From Nibribacter roseus (GTDB taxonomy: Bacteria > Bacteroidota > Bacteroidia > Cytophagales > Hymenobacteraceae), in the NCBI RefSeq assembly GCF_042662225.1, contig NZ_JBHSYQ010000015.1:434001-498000 (forward strand): a stretch of 64,000 nucleotides of DNA, read 5' to 3'. The translations under genes were made by a program, and so were the position numbers. How positions within the stretch are numbered: position 1 is the stretch's first letter; every line of letters starts with the position of its first letter. Below the pieces are notes generated by a model. It saw only the letters and a list, made by a program, of their open reading frames with translations, was not told the origin of the DNA and searched no databases. Below are positions 49,419 to 57,163 of the stretch, one piece after another.

Positions 49419-51515
49419 ATGAACACGATAAAAGCTTCAGAACAAATTCGGAGAAGTAATTATATAAGCCGAGACCTTAGCTGGCTTAGGTTTAATTACC
49501 GCGTACTTGACTTAGTGCGCAACAAAGAGACCCCTTTGTTTGACCGGTTGAAGTTTTTGGCCATTACCGCTTCTAATTTAGATGAGTTTTTCATGATTAG
49601 GGTGGGAAGCTTGTACAACTACATAGACTATGGCAAAGAACGAATAGATTACTCAGGTTTGCGTGAGCTGCCCTTTAAAAAAAAGCTGTTAGATCTGGCC
49701 CATAAGTTTGTAGCCGAACAGTACCAGGCGTATGACGAGCTTCGGCTTGAGTTTGATAAGCAGGGCCTGCAAATATGTAAGGTTGAAAATCTATCTGAGT
49801 CTGAGAAGCAGAAGGCTGAGAAGTATTTCAGAAACACCATTTATCCGTTGCTGACCCCAATGGTGTATGACAGCTACCATGGCTTTCCGCTCATGATGAA
49901 TCAGCTGCTTATATTCGGGGTGGTAACGCGTACCTCAGAGGAAGAAAAGCACCAGAACCGTATCACTTTTGTACAGATACCAAACAATTTAAACCGGTTT
50001 CTGGAAATTCAGCGCAAAAACAAAATCATCTTTGTTCCTATTGAAGAAATCATAAGGTTCTTTATTGACAAGCTTTTCAAGAATGTAGACATAGAGTCGG
50101 TAAACCTTTTCCGGATTACCCGGAACGGCGACTTTACGCTTGAGGAAAGCGATGATATGGACCAGGATTTCGTTCAAGAGGTCAAGCAGAAACTGAAGAC
50201 CCGCAAAAAAGGACGTGTCGTGCGTATTGAGGTAGAGCGAACGCCTTCCCATTACATGATGAAGGTTTTGAAAGAGCGCTGGACAATTGATAACTCCAAT
50301 GTTTTTCAAGTAGATAATTTGCTTGACCTAAAGTCATTGTGGCAGGTGATCAAACATCCGCAATTCAGTAATAAAATTCAGCGGGCACCAGCTCCGGTGC
50401 CGTCACCAAGCCTACCTATGGGGGCTAGTGATAATTTATTTGAGTACCTGAAAGAGCACGATGTGTTGCTGCACCACCCGTACAACAGCATTGAACCGGT
50501 AGTCAGTTTATTGGAAAAAGCCGCTGAAGACCCGTATGTGTTGGGTATAAAGCAAACTATTTACCGGTTAGCTGATAATTCCAGAGTAACTGCCGCTCTG
50601 CTCAAAGCCGCCGAGAACGGGAAACACGTTTCGGCTTTGTTTGAGGTGAAAGCCCGTTTCGACGAGGAAAAGAACATACGGGAAGGGGAGAAACTGGAGA
50701 AAGCCGGTTGCTTTGTCATTTACGGTATCAGCAAGTACAAGACGCACACCAAAATGATGATGATCATCCGCAAAGAAGGGGAGAAGGTGACGCGGTACAT
50801 TCATATTGGCAGCGGCAACTACAATGAGCAAACTAGCCGCATGTACACTGATATAAGTCTTTTGACTACTGATGAGGTATATGCACATGATGTTTCAGAG
50901 TTCTTTAATGTAATTACCGGTCATTCTTATCCGGAGAATTATGAATATCTGATTACAGCGCCCAAAGATATGCGGCAGCAGTTGATCGCGCTCATCCGGA
51001 AAGAAACCGAAAACGCAGAGCAAGGCCTTCCAGCTGGAATTGTTATAAAAATCAATTCTCTGGAAGATAAGGAGGTGATTGATGAGTTCTACCAAGCCTC
51101 ACAAGCTGGGGTGAGAATTAGACTGATTGTAAGAGGAATATGCTGCCTGCGGCCGGGCAGAGAAGGGTTGAGTGAAAATATACAGGTAAGTTCTATAGTG
51201 GGTGATTACCTGGAGCATGCTCGCCTTTTCTATTTCCATAACAACGGAGATCCTGTCGTTTTGGGCGGCAGTGCCGATATAATGGTTCGTAGCTTTGAGC
51301 GAAGAATAGAAGCTTTGTTTTACATTGTGCACGAGGACCTAAAAAAGCAAGCCATCAACATTCTGCGCTATAACTTATTAGATAACCAGAACTCATATAT
51401 CATGCGTGAAGACGGTTCCTACATAAAACGCCAGCCTTCCGAAGGTGAAGAGCCTTTTAACATGCACCGCGAGTTTTACGACATGAACGTGACCGAAGAG
51501 GTGTGTCTTTTTTAG
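49419..51515 (+). CDS. ppk1: Polyphosphate kinase 1
   Basis: Makes inorganic polyphosphate from ATP. The 698-residue protein has the PPK N-terminal domain (NYISRDLSWLRFNYRVLDL; LKFLAITASNLDEFFMIRVG), the middle domain, and two phospholipase-D-like C-terminal domains with the phosphorylated His in KYKTHTKMMMI (about 447), HIGSGNYNEQTSRMYTD, and the second conserved IRLIVRGICCLRPG and ARLFYFHNNGDP segments. It is convergent with the exopolyphosphatase gene, so polyP synthesis and breakdown sit together. It ends 266 bp before ppx across a long perfect stem. Confidence 0.97.
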   Translation: MNTIKASEQIRRSNYISRDLSWLRFNYRVLDLVRNKETPLFDRLKFLAITASNLDEFFMIRVGSLYNYIDYGKERIDYSGLRELPFKKKLLDLAHKFVAEQYQAYDELRLEFDKQGLQICKVENLSESEKQKAEKYFRNTIYPLLTPMVYDSYHGFPLMMNQLLIFGVVTRTSEEEKHQNRITFVQIPNNLNRFLEIQRKNKIIFVPIEEIIRFFIDKLFKNVDIESVNLFRITRNGDFTLEESDDMDQDFVQEVKQKLKTRKKGRVVRIEVERTPSHYMMKVLKERWTIDNSNVFQVDNLLDLKSLWQVIKHPQFSNKIQRAPAPVPSPSLPMGASDNLFEYLKEHDVLLHHPYNSIEPVVSLLEKAAEDPYVLGIKQTIYRLADNSRVTAALLKAAENGKHVSALFEVKARFDEEKNIREGEKLEKAGCFVIYGISKYKTHTKMMMIIRKEGEKVTRYIHIGSGNYNEQTSRMYTDISLLTTDEVYAHDVSEFFNVITGHSYPENYEYLITAPKDMRQQLIALIRKETENAEQGLPAGIVIKINSLEDKEVIDEFYQASQAGVRIRLIVRGICCLRPGREGLSENIQVSSIVGDYLEHARLFYFHNNGDPVVLGGSADIMVRSFERRIEALFYIVHEDLKKQAINILRYNLLDNQNSYIMREDGSYIKRQPSEGEEPFNMHREFYDMNVTEEVCLF

Positions 51516-51714
51516 TGAGAGAAGGAGTGAAGGTAATCAAGGGTTTTAAATTACCTGCTCTAAAGACCTAGCAGTGTCTTTCAGACCTGCTAGTGTCTGC
51601 GCCAGTAGCCGTAGCCATTAGAAACAGGAAGGTGCTGCTTCTGATTAGATGTCAGGTAAATGTAAAGCACCTACCTTTTGTGCCTACCTCTTGCAACTGT
51701 ACGCAAGCTACTTC

Positions 51715-51778
51715 AAGGTCAGGCTTCTGTTTTAGGCTTCTTTTAAGGAAACTAAGCCTAAAACAGAAGCCTGACCTT
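51715..51778. terminator. Bidirectional 25-bp-stem terminator between ppk1 and ppx
   Basis: The left arm starts AAGGTCAGGCTTCTG and the right arm is its perfect 25-bp complement (51715-51739 with 51754-51778) around a 14-nt loop, flanked by T's. The inner part, CTGTTTTAGGCTT with AAGCCTAAAACAG, is a copy of the window-wide palindromic repeat, here extended into a terminator. Confidence 0.9.
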
Positions 51779-51781
51779 TTT

Positions 51782-52711
51782 CTACTCCATCTTAAAATGG
51801 TGTTGGGTAGCGCCTTGGTGCCGTTCAAAAAGCATTTGCAGCATCCCATCTTTTAGACCTACCTGCGGAACCAACATGCTTTCAATATGTGCCCACTTCA
51901 TGGCAGAAAGATAGATCTCAGCAGCGGGCACTATCACGTCGGCACGGTCGGCGTTCAGGAGCAGTACCTTCACCCGCTCTTCCATGGTAAGGCTGGAAAT
52001 ATGTTCCACCACTTCCTCTATCTGTTTTCTAAATATTGGCTTACCTGCTGTTTTACGGGCAAGGTCATATATCTTATTTATGTTACCTCCGGTGCCAATG
52101 GCGCGGGTAACGTGGTGTAAACGTGCATTTTCCGTTACCCAGGTTTGCATGCCTTGCCAGATTTCCAGAGATTCATCGCCTTGCATATGCCTGATAGAAC
52201 CCTGTTCAAAGGAACGCGAGGCTACTTTAAGACGGTTTACATATATGTTAAATTCAGTGCTACCGCCACCAACGTCTATGTGCAGGTAATTTCGGTCATC
52301 CAGCTGCTGCCTTATCACCATGTTGATAAGATCAGCTTCGGTAGTTCCGTCGATCACCTGAATTTGCAAGCCCAGTTTTTTATGTACCTCGGCCAGTATC
52401 TCTGGGGCGTTGTGGGCGGAGCGCATGGCAGAGGTGGCACAAATCATATAATCATTGACTTCGTGCACCTGCATAAGTAACTGTAAGGCGTGCAGGAACT
52501 TAATGAATTTCTCAGCCTTAGGTCTGGAGATAATACCGGAAGCAAATACGTCTTCGCCCAGGCGCATGGGGTACCGTATGTACTCTACTCTTTTGAAGAG
52601 GGTATGGTCAGCGAACCTGAACACATTGGAAATCTGGCAGCGCACAGCGTTAGACCCAATATCAACGGCGGCAAGCTTCAGCAGGGGTTTAGTGGAATCT
52701 GATAATATCAT
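51782..52711 (-). CDS. ppx: Exopolyphosphatase (Ppx/GppA family)
   Basis: Hydrolyses polyphosphate or pppGpp. The 309-residue protein has the actin-like ASKHA fold: KLAAVDIGSNAVRCQIS (about 12-28), ICATSAMRSAHNAPE, and the conserved DVGGGSTEFNIY phosphate motif, then AIGTGGNINKIYDLA. It is shorter than E. coli Ppx (about 510), lacking the C-terminal HD-like part, as in many Bacteroidota. ATG 52711 is preferred over the TTG at 52720. Location opposite ppk1 favours a polyphosphate role. Confidence 0.93.
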   Translation of the reverse strand: MILSDSTKPLLKLAAVDIGSNAVRCQISNVFRFADHTLFKRVEYIRYPMRLGEDVFASGIISRPKAEKFIKFLHALQLLMQVHEVNDYMICATSAMRSAHNAPEILAEVHKKLGLQIQVIDGTTEADLINMVIRQQLDDRNYLHIDVGGGSTEFNIYVNRLKVASRSFEQGSIRHMQGDESLEIWQGMQTWVTENARLHHVTRAIGTGGNINKIYDLARKTAGKPIFRKQIEEVVEHISSLTMEERVKVLLLNADRADVIVPAAEIYLSAMKWAHIESMLVPQVGLKDGMLQMLFERHQGATQHHFKME

Positions 52712-52756
52712 GTAAAACAAATATAGTCCTTAATTCAAAAAGGGGTAAAGAAAGCC

Positions 52757-52800
52757 TTCTGTTTTTAATTCAGTTTTGAGAAAAGAGCCCCAAAACAGAA
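52757..52800. repeat. Short palindromic repeat copy 16
   Basis: TTCTGTTTTTAATTCAG and AGAGCCCCAAAACAGAA around TTTTGAGAAA, between the divergent ppx and greA genes, one of few copies not located after a stop codon. Confidence 0.65.
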
Positions 52801-52919
52801 AATTAGATAATGATGGCTGCTGGTTTACCTGTTGCTGTTGTACGTATGTTGCCTGTTGGGTAAGGTTAAAAAAAGAGCTGGTGGAATGGTCTTTTTGAAA
52901 ATAAGTACTACCTTAGCAA

Positions 52920-52957
52920 AAGAACGGTCTCCAGACGGAAGGCCGTTCTTCTTTTTT
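52920..52957 (+). terminator. Possible attenuator in the greA leader
   Basis: AAGAACGG and CCGTTCTT (8-bp stem, 15-nt loop) followed by CTTTTTT end only 26 bp before the greA ATG. No gene precedes it on this strand, so it would act on greA's own leader transcript. Confidence 0.6.
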
Positions 52958-52982
52958 ACTCATTATACTAACCCATTAAAAT

Positions 52983-53456
52983 ATGGCCTCAGTATCTTAT
53001 TACACCCCAGAAGGATTACAGAAACTCAAAGATGAGTTGCATGAGCTGAAGACAAAAGGACGTGCAGAGGTGGCTCGGCAATTAGCCGAGGCCCGTGATA
53101 AAGGAGACTTAAGCGAGAACGCTGAGTATGACGCCGCCAAAGACGCTCAAGGACACTTAGAATTGAAAATTTCTAAACTGGAGGAGGCGGTAGGTAACGC
53201 ACGCTTGATTGATGAGTCAAACCTTGACCTTTCAAAGGCTCTGATTCTCTCTAAAGTAAAGCTGAAGAACCTGAACAATAACATGGAGATGGTGTACACG
53301 CTGGTAGCCGAGGAAGAAGCCAATCTGGCTGCCGGCAAGATATCAGTGAAGTCGCCAATCGGTAAAGGATTATTGGGTAAATCAGTGGGAGATATCGCTG
53401 AGATCACCGTACCGGCCGGAAAACTACGCTTCGAAATTCTGGATATTTCACGGTAA
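52983..53456 (+). CDS. greA: Transcription elongation factor GreA
   Basis: Rescues backtracked RNA polymerase by stimulating transcript cleavage. The 157-residue protein shows an N-terminal coiled-coil (about 8-78, SYYTPEGLQKLKDELHELK) with the acidic tip DKGDLSENAEYDAAKDAQG (about 42-60), whose Asp/Glu pair acts at the polymerase active site, and a C-terminal FKBP-like domain (GKISVKSPIGKGLLGKSVGD). Length and motifs are standard. The HIT gene follows by 4 bp and is co-transcribed. A hairpin plus T-run in the leader suggests attenuation. Confidence 0.96.
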   Translation: MASVSYYTPEGLQKLKDELHELKTKGRAEVARQLAEARDKGDLSENAEYDAAKDAQGHLELKISKLEEAVGNARLIDESNLDLSKALILSKVKLKNLNNNMEMVYTLVAEEEANLAAGKISVKSPIGKGLLGKSVGDIAEITVPAGKLRFEILDISR

Positions 53457-53460
53457 GCGT

Positions 53461-53853
53461 ATGGAAACTATCTTCTCAAAGATTGTAAAAGGCGAAATAC
53501 CTGCCTATAAGGTTTTAGAGGATGACCGTTTCCTCGCTTTTTTAGATGTGATCCCTCTGGTAAAGGGCCACACATTAGTGATACCTAAAGAACCAGTAGA
53601 TTATATATTTGACTTAGAACCGGATACGCTGGCGGATTTGCATAAGTTCTCTCAGAAAGTAGCCAAAGCTATAGAAAAAGCAGTACCCTGTGCGAGAGTT
53701 GGTGTGGCGGTTGTGGGGCTTGAAGTACCACACGCTCATATACATTTGGTGCCTATCAATTCAATCTCTGATATGAACTTTAGCAACCCCAAGCAAAAGT
53801 TAGAGTCAGCTGAAATGGAGCAGATAGCGGAGCAGATCAGAAGAGAGCTTTAG
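53461..53853 (+). CDS. HIT-family protein (Hint-like nucleotide hydrolase)
   Basis: Purine nucleotide phosphoramidase-type enzyme, 130 residues. It has the N-terminal IFSKIVKGEIPAYKVLEDD, VKGHTLVIPKEPVDYIFDLE and the histidine triad VPHAHIHLVPI (His-x-His-x-His, about 97-102), with GVAVVGLEVPHAH preceding. The length and order match Hint/HinT proteins. It lies 4 bp after greA, in the same operon. The real cellular substrate is not known from sequence. Confidence 0.94.
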   Translation: METIFSKIVKGEIPAYKVLEDDRFLAFLDVIPLVKGHTLVIPKEPVDYIFDLEPDTLADLHKFSQKVAKAIEKAVPCARVGVAVVGLEVPHAHIHLVPINSISDMNFSNPKQKLESAEMEQIAEQIRREL

Positions 53854-53867
53854 ATCGTTGTTCGTTA

Positions 53868-53995
53868 TTCGTTGCTCGTTATTCGAGTTCAAAAAAATGA
53901 GGTGTTTTTGGTCTGTTTCCTGAAAAACAGGCCGAAAACACCTCTCTTAATTTATACCACCCAATTGAATCGATCAACAAATAACGAGCAACGAA
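53868..53995. repeat. Outer inverted repeat enclosing a palindromic repeat
   Basis: TTCGTTGCTCGTTATT (53868-53883) and its exact complement (53980-53995) enclose the palindromic repeat at 53899-53944. Further degenerate copies (GTTCGTTATTCG) lie beside the left arm. The nested set fills the gap between convergent HIT and ruvC genes. Confidence 0.75.
53899..53944. repeat. Short palindromic repeat copy 17, possible bidirectional terminator
   Basis: GAGGTGTTTTTGGTCTG and CAGGCCGAAAACACCTC around TTTCCTGAAAAA, preceded by an A-run and followed by TTAATTT. Best-extended copy between convergent genes. Confidence 0.72.
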
Positions 53996-53997
53996 AA

Positions 53998-54567
53998 CTA
54001 TCTCACCCTATCAGGATTTTCAGTAAGAAAGGCTTTCCAAGATTTACCGCCGGCTTTCTGGTTTCCTCCTTGGGCGTAGTGGTGGCATAGGGCAACTGCC
54101 AGAGCGTCGGTAGCATCTAAAAACTTAGGGGCTTCTTTTATTTTAAGGATTTGCAACAACATGGCGGCCACCTGTTCCTTAGAAGCGTTTCCGTTTCCCG
54201 TTACTGACTGCTTAATTTTTTTAGGAGCATATTCCACGTACGGAATGTCTCTTGACAAAGCAGCGGCTATGGCTACACCCTGTGCTCGACCCAACTTTAA
54301 CATTGACTGTACGTTAGTGCCATAGAACGGGGCCTCAATGGCCATCTCGTCCGGAAGGTATTCAGTAATTAAACGTAAGGTACTGTCAAAAATTTTCTTC
54401 AGTTTTACGGCGTGGTTCGCGTAACTCTTCAGTTGCAGAACCCCATACTGGAGCACGGTGATTTTGGAGCCATTCACCTCAATAAGGCCGTAGCCCATTA
54501 CGTTGGTGCCTGGGTCAACTCCAAGAATTAACTTATTGTTAGGAAGAACAGCGGTGGAATGAATCAT
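53998..54567 (-). CDS. ruvC: Holliday junction resolvase RuvC
   Basis: Cuts Holliday junctions during recombination and repair. From ATG 54567 the protein is 189 residues with the conserved acidic set: LILGVDPGTNVMGYG (first Asp), EMAIEAPFYGTNVQSMLKLG (Glu), and the C-terminal KFLDATDALAVALCHHYAQG pair of Asp residues; the KIKQSVTGNGNASKEQVA segment is also typical. The start codon overlaps the start of the divergent gene in the 9-mer ATGAATCAT, so the two share no intergenic DNA. A further upstream ATG extends the frame by 7 codons. Confidence 0.95.
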   Translation of the reverse strand: MIHSTAVLPNNKLILGVDPGTNVMGYGLIEVNGSKITVLQYGVLQLKSYANHAVKLKKIFDSTLRLITEYLPDEMAIEAPFYGTNVQSMLKLGRAQGVAIAAALSRDIPYVEYAPKKIKQSVTGNGNASKEQVAAMLLQILKIKEAPKFLDATDALAVALCHHYAQGGNQKAGGKSWKAFLTENPDRVR

Positions 54568-55569
54568 AAAGTACAAAAATACGAACAATCTGGCAATGTG
54601 CGGCTACCTCTGCGCCTTTTGGTGTGGGTGGGGAAGCTGGCGGTGCTGGGTTTAACGTTGTACTACCTCCGCGAAGCAGTTTTAGACGCCAGCACCCATT
54701 CCGCATTTTCTAGCCAGACTCTTCTAAAGGTATGGGCCCAGGAAAAAGTTGCAGTGATAATGGCTTTATTGCTGCTCCCGCTTAATTGGGGGGTTGAAGC
54801 TTTTAAGTGGCAATACCTTTCCGGGAAAATAGAGAAACTCTCGTTTTGGAGCGCTTACAAAGCGGTATTGGTTGGTTTGTCATTGGGCTTTATAACCCCA
54901 AACCGTGTAGGTGATTATGCCGGCAGAATTCTGACTTTGCATAAAAAAAACAGAGCCGACGCTATTGGAGCCATTTTATTGGGTAGGCTCTGCCAACTGT
55001 ACGCTACCTTACTGGTAGGCTCCGGTGCGCTGGCCTTTTTCTTTTACAGTTATTACATGCCGCTAGCCACGCCAGTGGGTTTCTCAGTAGCCGTTGGCCT
55101 GCTGATGCTAAACGGCTGGGCCCTTGCCTTGTTGTTCAGTTTTCAGTGGGCCGTTGCTTTGCTGGAGAAAGTGCCGTACCTGAGGCGATGGGTGCATTAT
55201 TTTGCGGTGGTGGGGCAGTTCAGTGCTGCTGAATTAATGTATGTGTTAATGCTGTCGGGGTTGAGGTATGCGGTGTTTATGTTCCAGTTTATTTTGCTGC
55301 TTTGGGCTTTTGGCGTAAATCTTTCACTTGACCTTTACGTGTGGGGCGTGGCAGGTACTTTTCTGCTGAAATCGGTGGTGCCGTCAATCAACGCTTTGGC
55401 TGATATAGGCATGCGTGAGCTTTCGGCTATGTTCTTTTTCGGGCTGATGGGGCAAGACACACTTCTAGTGTTGGGGGCTAGTTTGTCATTGTGGGCCATT
55501 AACATTGCGCTACCCAGTGTACTGGGGCTGGTATTTGTGCTACCGCTAAAACTTTCCAATACCCGTTGA
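54559..55569 (+). CDS. Lysylphosphatidylglycerol synthase-like transmembrane protein (UPF0104)
   Basis: Integral membrane protein of the LPG_synthase_TM/AglD-like family, 336 residues with about eight hydrophobic segments. The conserved core KAVLVGLSLGFITPNRVGDYAGRIL (about 107-131) and the C-terminal GTFLLKSVVPSINALADIGMRELS match the family. Members act as flippases or lipid-linked transfer proteins, often beside glycosyltransferases; the GT2 gene overlaps its stop here. No catalytic domain for aminoacylation is attached, so lysyl-PG synthesis is not implied. Start ATG overlaps ruvC's start; a GTG 13 codons in (54598) is an alternative. Confidence 0.87.
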   Translation: MNHKVQKYEQSGNVRLPLRLLVWVGKLAVLGLTLYYLREAVLDASTHSAFSSQTLLKVWAQEKVAVIMALLLLPLNWGVEAFKWQYLSGKIEKLSFWSAYKAVLVGLSLGFITPNRVGDYAGRILTLHKKNRADAIGAILLGRLCQLYATLLVGSGALAFFFYSYYMPLATPVGFSVAVGLLMLNGWALALLFSFQWAVALLEKVPYLRRWVHYFAVVGQFSAAELMYVLMLSGLRYAVFMFQFILLLWAFGVNLSLDLYVWGVAGTFLLKSVVPSINALADIGMRELSAMFFFGLMGQDTLLVLGASLSLWAINIALPSVLGLVFVLPLKLSNTR

Positions 55570-56702
55570 TACTGCAGTCTTTGCTTTTTCTGCCGCTGCT
55601 GGTTTACGCTTTTTACATTCTGCGGTATTGGCTGGCCTGGAACAACATTCCTTGTATTATCAATTCCTCTGAGGCTGATCAAGCATTTTTTACTGTCATT
55701 GTTCCAGTCCGTAACGAAGCATCTACCATTGTTGAATTATTGTCTGATTTAGAAAAGCAGCGTTACCCTAAATCTGGCTTTGAAGTATTGGTCGTTGATG
55801 ATCATTCAGAAGACAACACCCCTCAACTAGTAGAACAGTACCAGCAAAGGAGTGAGTTGAACATCAGGCTTCTGTTTTTGGCCTCTTTTCCGGAAAAGAG
55901 GCAGAAAAAGGCAGCCATAGAAACAGGAGTAGCTGCCGCCCAAGGCGAATGGATTGCCTGTACCGATGGAGACTGCCGAGTAAACCCTGACTGGCTCCTG
56001 ACTTTAAATCAGGTTCGGCATCAACTGAACCCTAAACTGATCAGCGGACCCGTGATATTGTCACCTGCTAAAAATACGTTTGAACGATTACAAGTGCTGG
56101 AGTTCTCGGCATTGATTGGAGTAGGGGCGGCGACTATCCAGCTTGGGCAGGCCACCATGTGCAACGGGGCGAATATAGCGTATGAGAGAGCAGCGTTCTA
56201 TGCCGTAAACGGTTTTGCAGGCAATGAGCAGATTGCCTCCGGTGATGACGAATTCCTCCTCCACAAAATACACCGGGTGTTTCCTGGTCAAATTGCTTTT
56301 GCTAAATCTGAAGAAGCAGTGGTTTCTACAAGACCTACGGCAAGTTTAAGTAAGCTGCTACAACAAAGGGTACGATGGGCAAGTAAATGGTCTCATTATG
56401 ACTCAAAACTGTCAAGGCTATTGGCAGTGCTGGTGGTAGGGGCTAACGCTATTGTGTTCTGCTCTTTTTTGGGAGCCGTATTTCAGTGGCTTTGTTGGGG
56501 TTACTTTCTAGCGGTTTTGTTACTAAAGCTTTTGCCAGATTTAATTCTATTAGGAGCCGTATTAGGCTTTTTTCGGAAAAAGAGGCTACTTTCATATATA
56601 GTGCTACTCCAATTCGTCTACTTCCCGTATGTATTGCTGACAGCAGTATTAGGTCTTAAAGGAAGTTACAATTGGAAAGGCCGCAACCATTCTACCCCAT
56701 GA
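55566..56702 (+). CDS. GT2 glycosyltransferase, with a palindromic repeat in its coding sequence
   Basis: Membrane-associated family-2 glycosyltransferase, 378 residues. A first helix (about 2-21, ILQSLLFLPLLVYAFYILRYW) precedes the GT-A domain: FFTVIVPVRNEASTIVELLSDL, VLVVDDHSEDNTPQLVEQ, the metal-binding TDGDCR and SGDDEFLLHKI, and QQRVRWASKW (QxxRW). Two or three C-terminal helices follow. TTG at 55566 overlaps the previous stop (TTGATA), suggesting coupled translation; no better ATG is near. The segment FLASFPEKRQKKA (about 103-116) is encoded by a copy of the window's palindromic repeat. Donor and acceptor unknown. Confidence 0.88.
   Translation: MILQSLLFLPLLVYAFYILRYWLAWNNIPCIINSSEADQAFFTVIVPVRNEASTIVELLSDLEKQRYPKSGFEVLVVDDHSEDNTPQLVEQYQQRSELNIRLLFLASFPEKRQKKAAIETGVAAAQGEWIACTDGDCRVNPDWLLTLNQVRHQLNPKLISGPVILSPAKNTFERLQVLEFSALIGVGAATIQLGQATMCNGANIAYERAAFYAVNGFAGNEQIASGDDEFLLHKIHRVFPGQIAFAKSEEAVVSTRPTASLSKLLQQRVRWASKWSHYDSKLSRLLAVLVVGANAIVFCSFLGAVFQWLCWGYFLAVLLLKLLPDLILLGAVLGFFRKKRLLSYIVLLQFVYFPYVLLTAVLGLKGSYNWKGRNHSTP
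55870..55915. repeat. Palindromic repeat copy 18 inside a glycosyltransferase gene
   Basis: CTTCTGTTTTTGGCCTC then a perfect 22-bp palindrome GCCTCTTTTCC/GGAAAAGAGGC (55881-55902) and GCAGAAAAAGGCAGCC. It keeps the reading frame and would encode LLFLASFPEKRQKKAA. The outer arms pair weakly compared with intergenic copies. Confidence 0.65.
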
Positions 56703-56956
56703 CAGATCAGGAATTCGACATCTTAGATGAGCTTTATTTTGTAACTCCTTACCTGGAGCTAAAAGAGAAACTTGACCTGCCCGACCACGAGCTGCAGGAA
56801 GCGCTAAGGGGGCTCATTAGCATGAACTATATAAAATGCTTATACCCCGACCAAGACACAGAAGTGCCTTTTGATCCGGAGCATTTTACCAAAGAAGCTG
56901 AAAAATATTATTTTCTGGCCACTAAAGCAGGATTGTTGAACCACAATTCAAAGTAG
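56699..56956 (+). CDS. Small hypothetical protein, translationally coupled to the GT2 gene
   Basis: 85 residues from ATG 56699, overlapping the previous stop as ATGA. Acidic and helical, with no signal or membrane segment. The start MTDQEFDILDELYFVTPYLEL continues with ELKEKLDLPDHELQEALRGLI, which looks like a short winged-helix or helical bundle domain, perhaps a transcription-factor-like fold, though no family is certain. The frame goes 27 bases further upstream, but that start lies inside the GT2 gene. Conserved small acidic proteins of this kind are common next to core genes in Cytophagales. Confidence 0.75.
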   Translation: MTDQEFDILDELYFVTPYLELKEKLDLPDHELQEALRGLISMNYIKCLYPDQDTEVPFDPEHFTKEAEKYYFLATKAGLLNHNSK

Positions 56957-57163
56957 TGCTTGCTAAGGATACAGTACAGGTGAGAGCTGTGGCTTCGTTA
57001 GAGCATTCAACTCTTATAGTATAAAATTATCTTTACTATGCCCGCTATAAGAAGCGCCAGTGGATTTTTTTTGTTAATTTGCCTTTTGTCTGCAGCGGTC
57101 AAAAACTAAAGTCTCACAATTAGGAATGGCTTGTAAAAAGACTATCCTAAACATTAACAGCAA

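Noticed and set aside
52832..53035. Plus-strand frame upstream of greA
   Set aside because: It crosses the terminator-like hairpin and the greA start in another frame; no conserved features.
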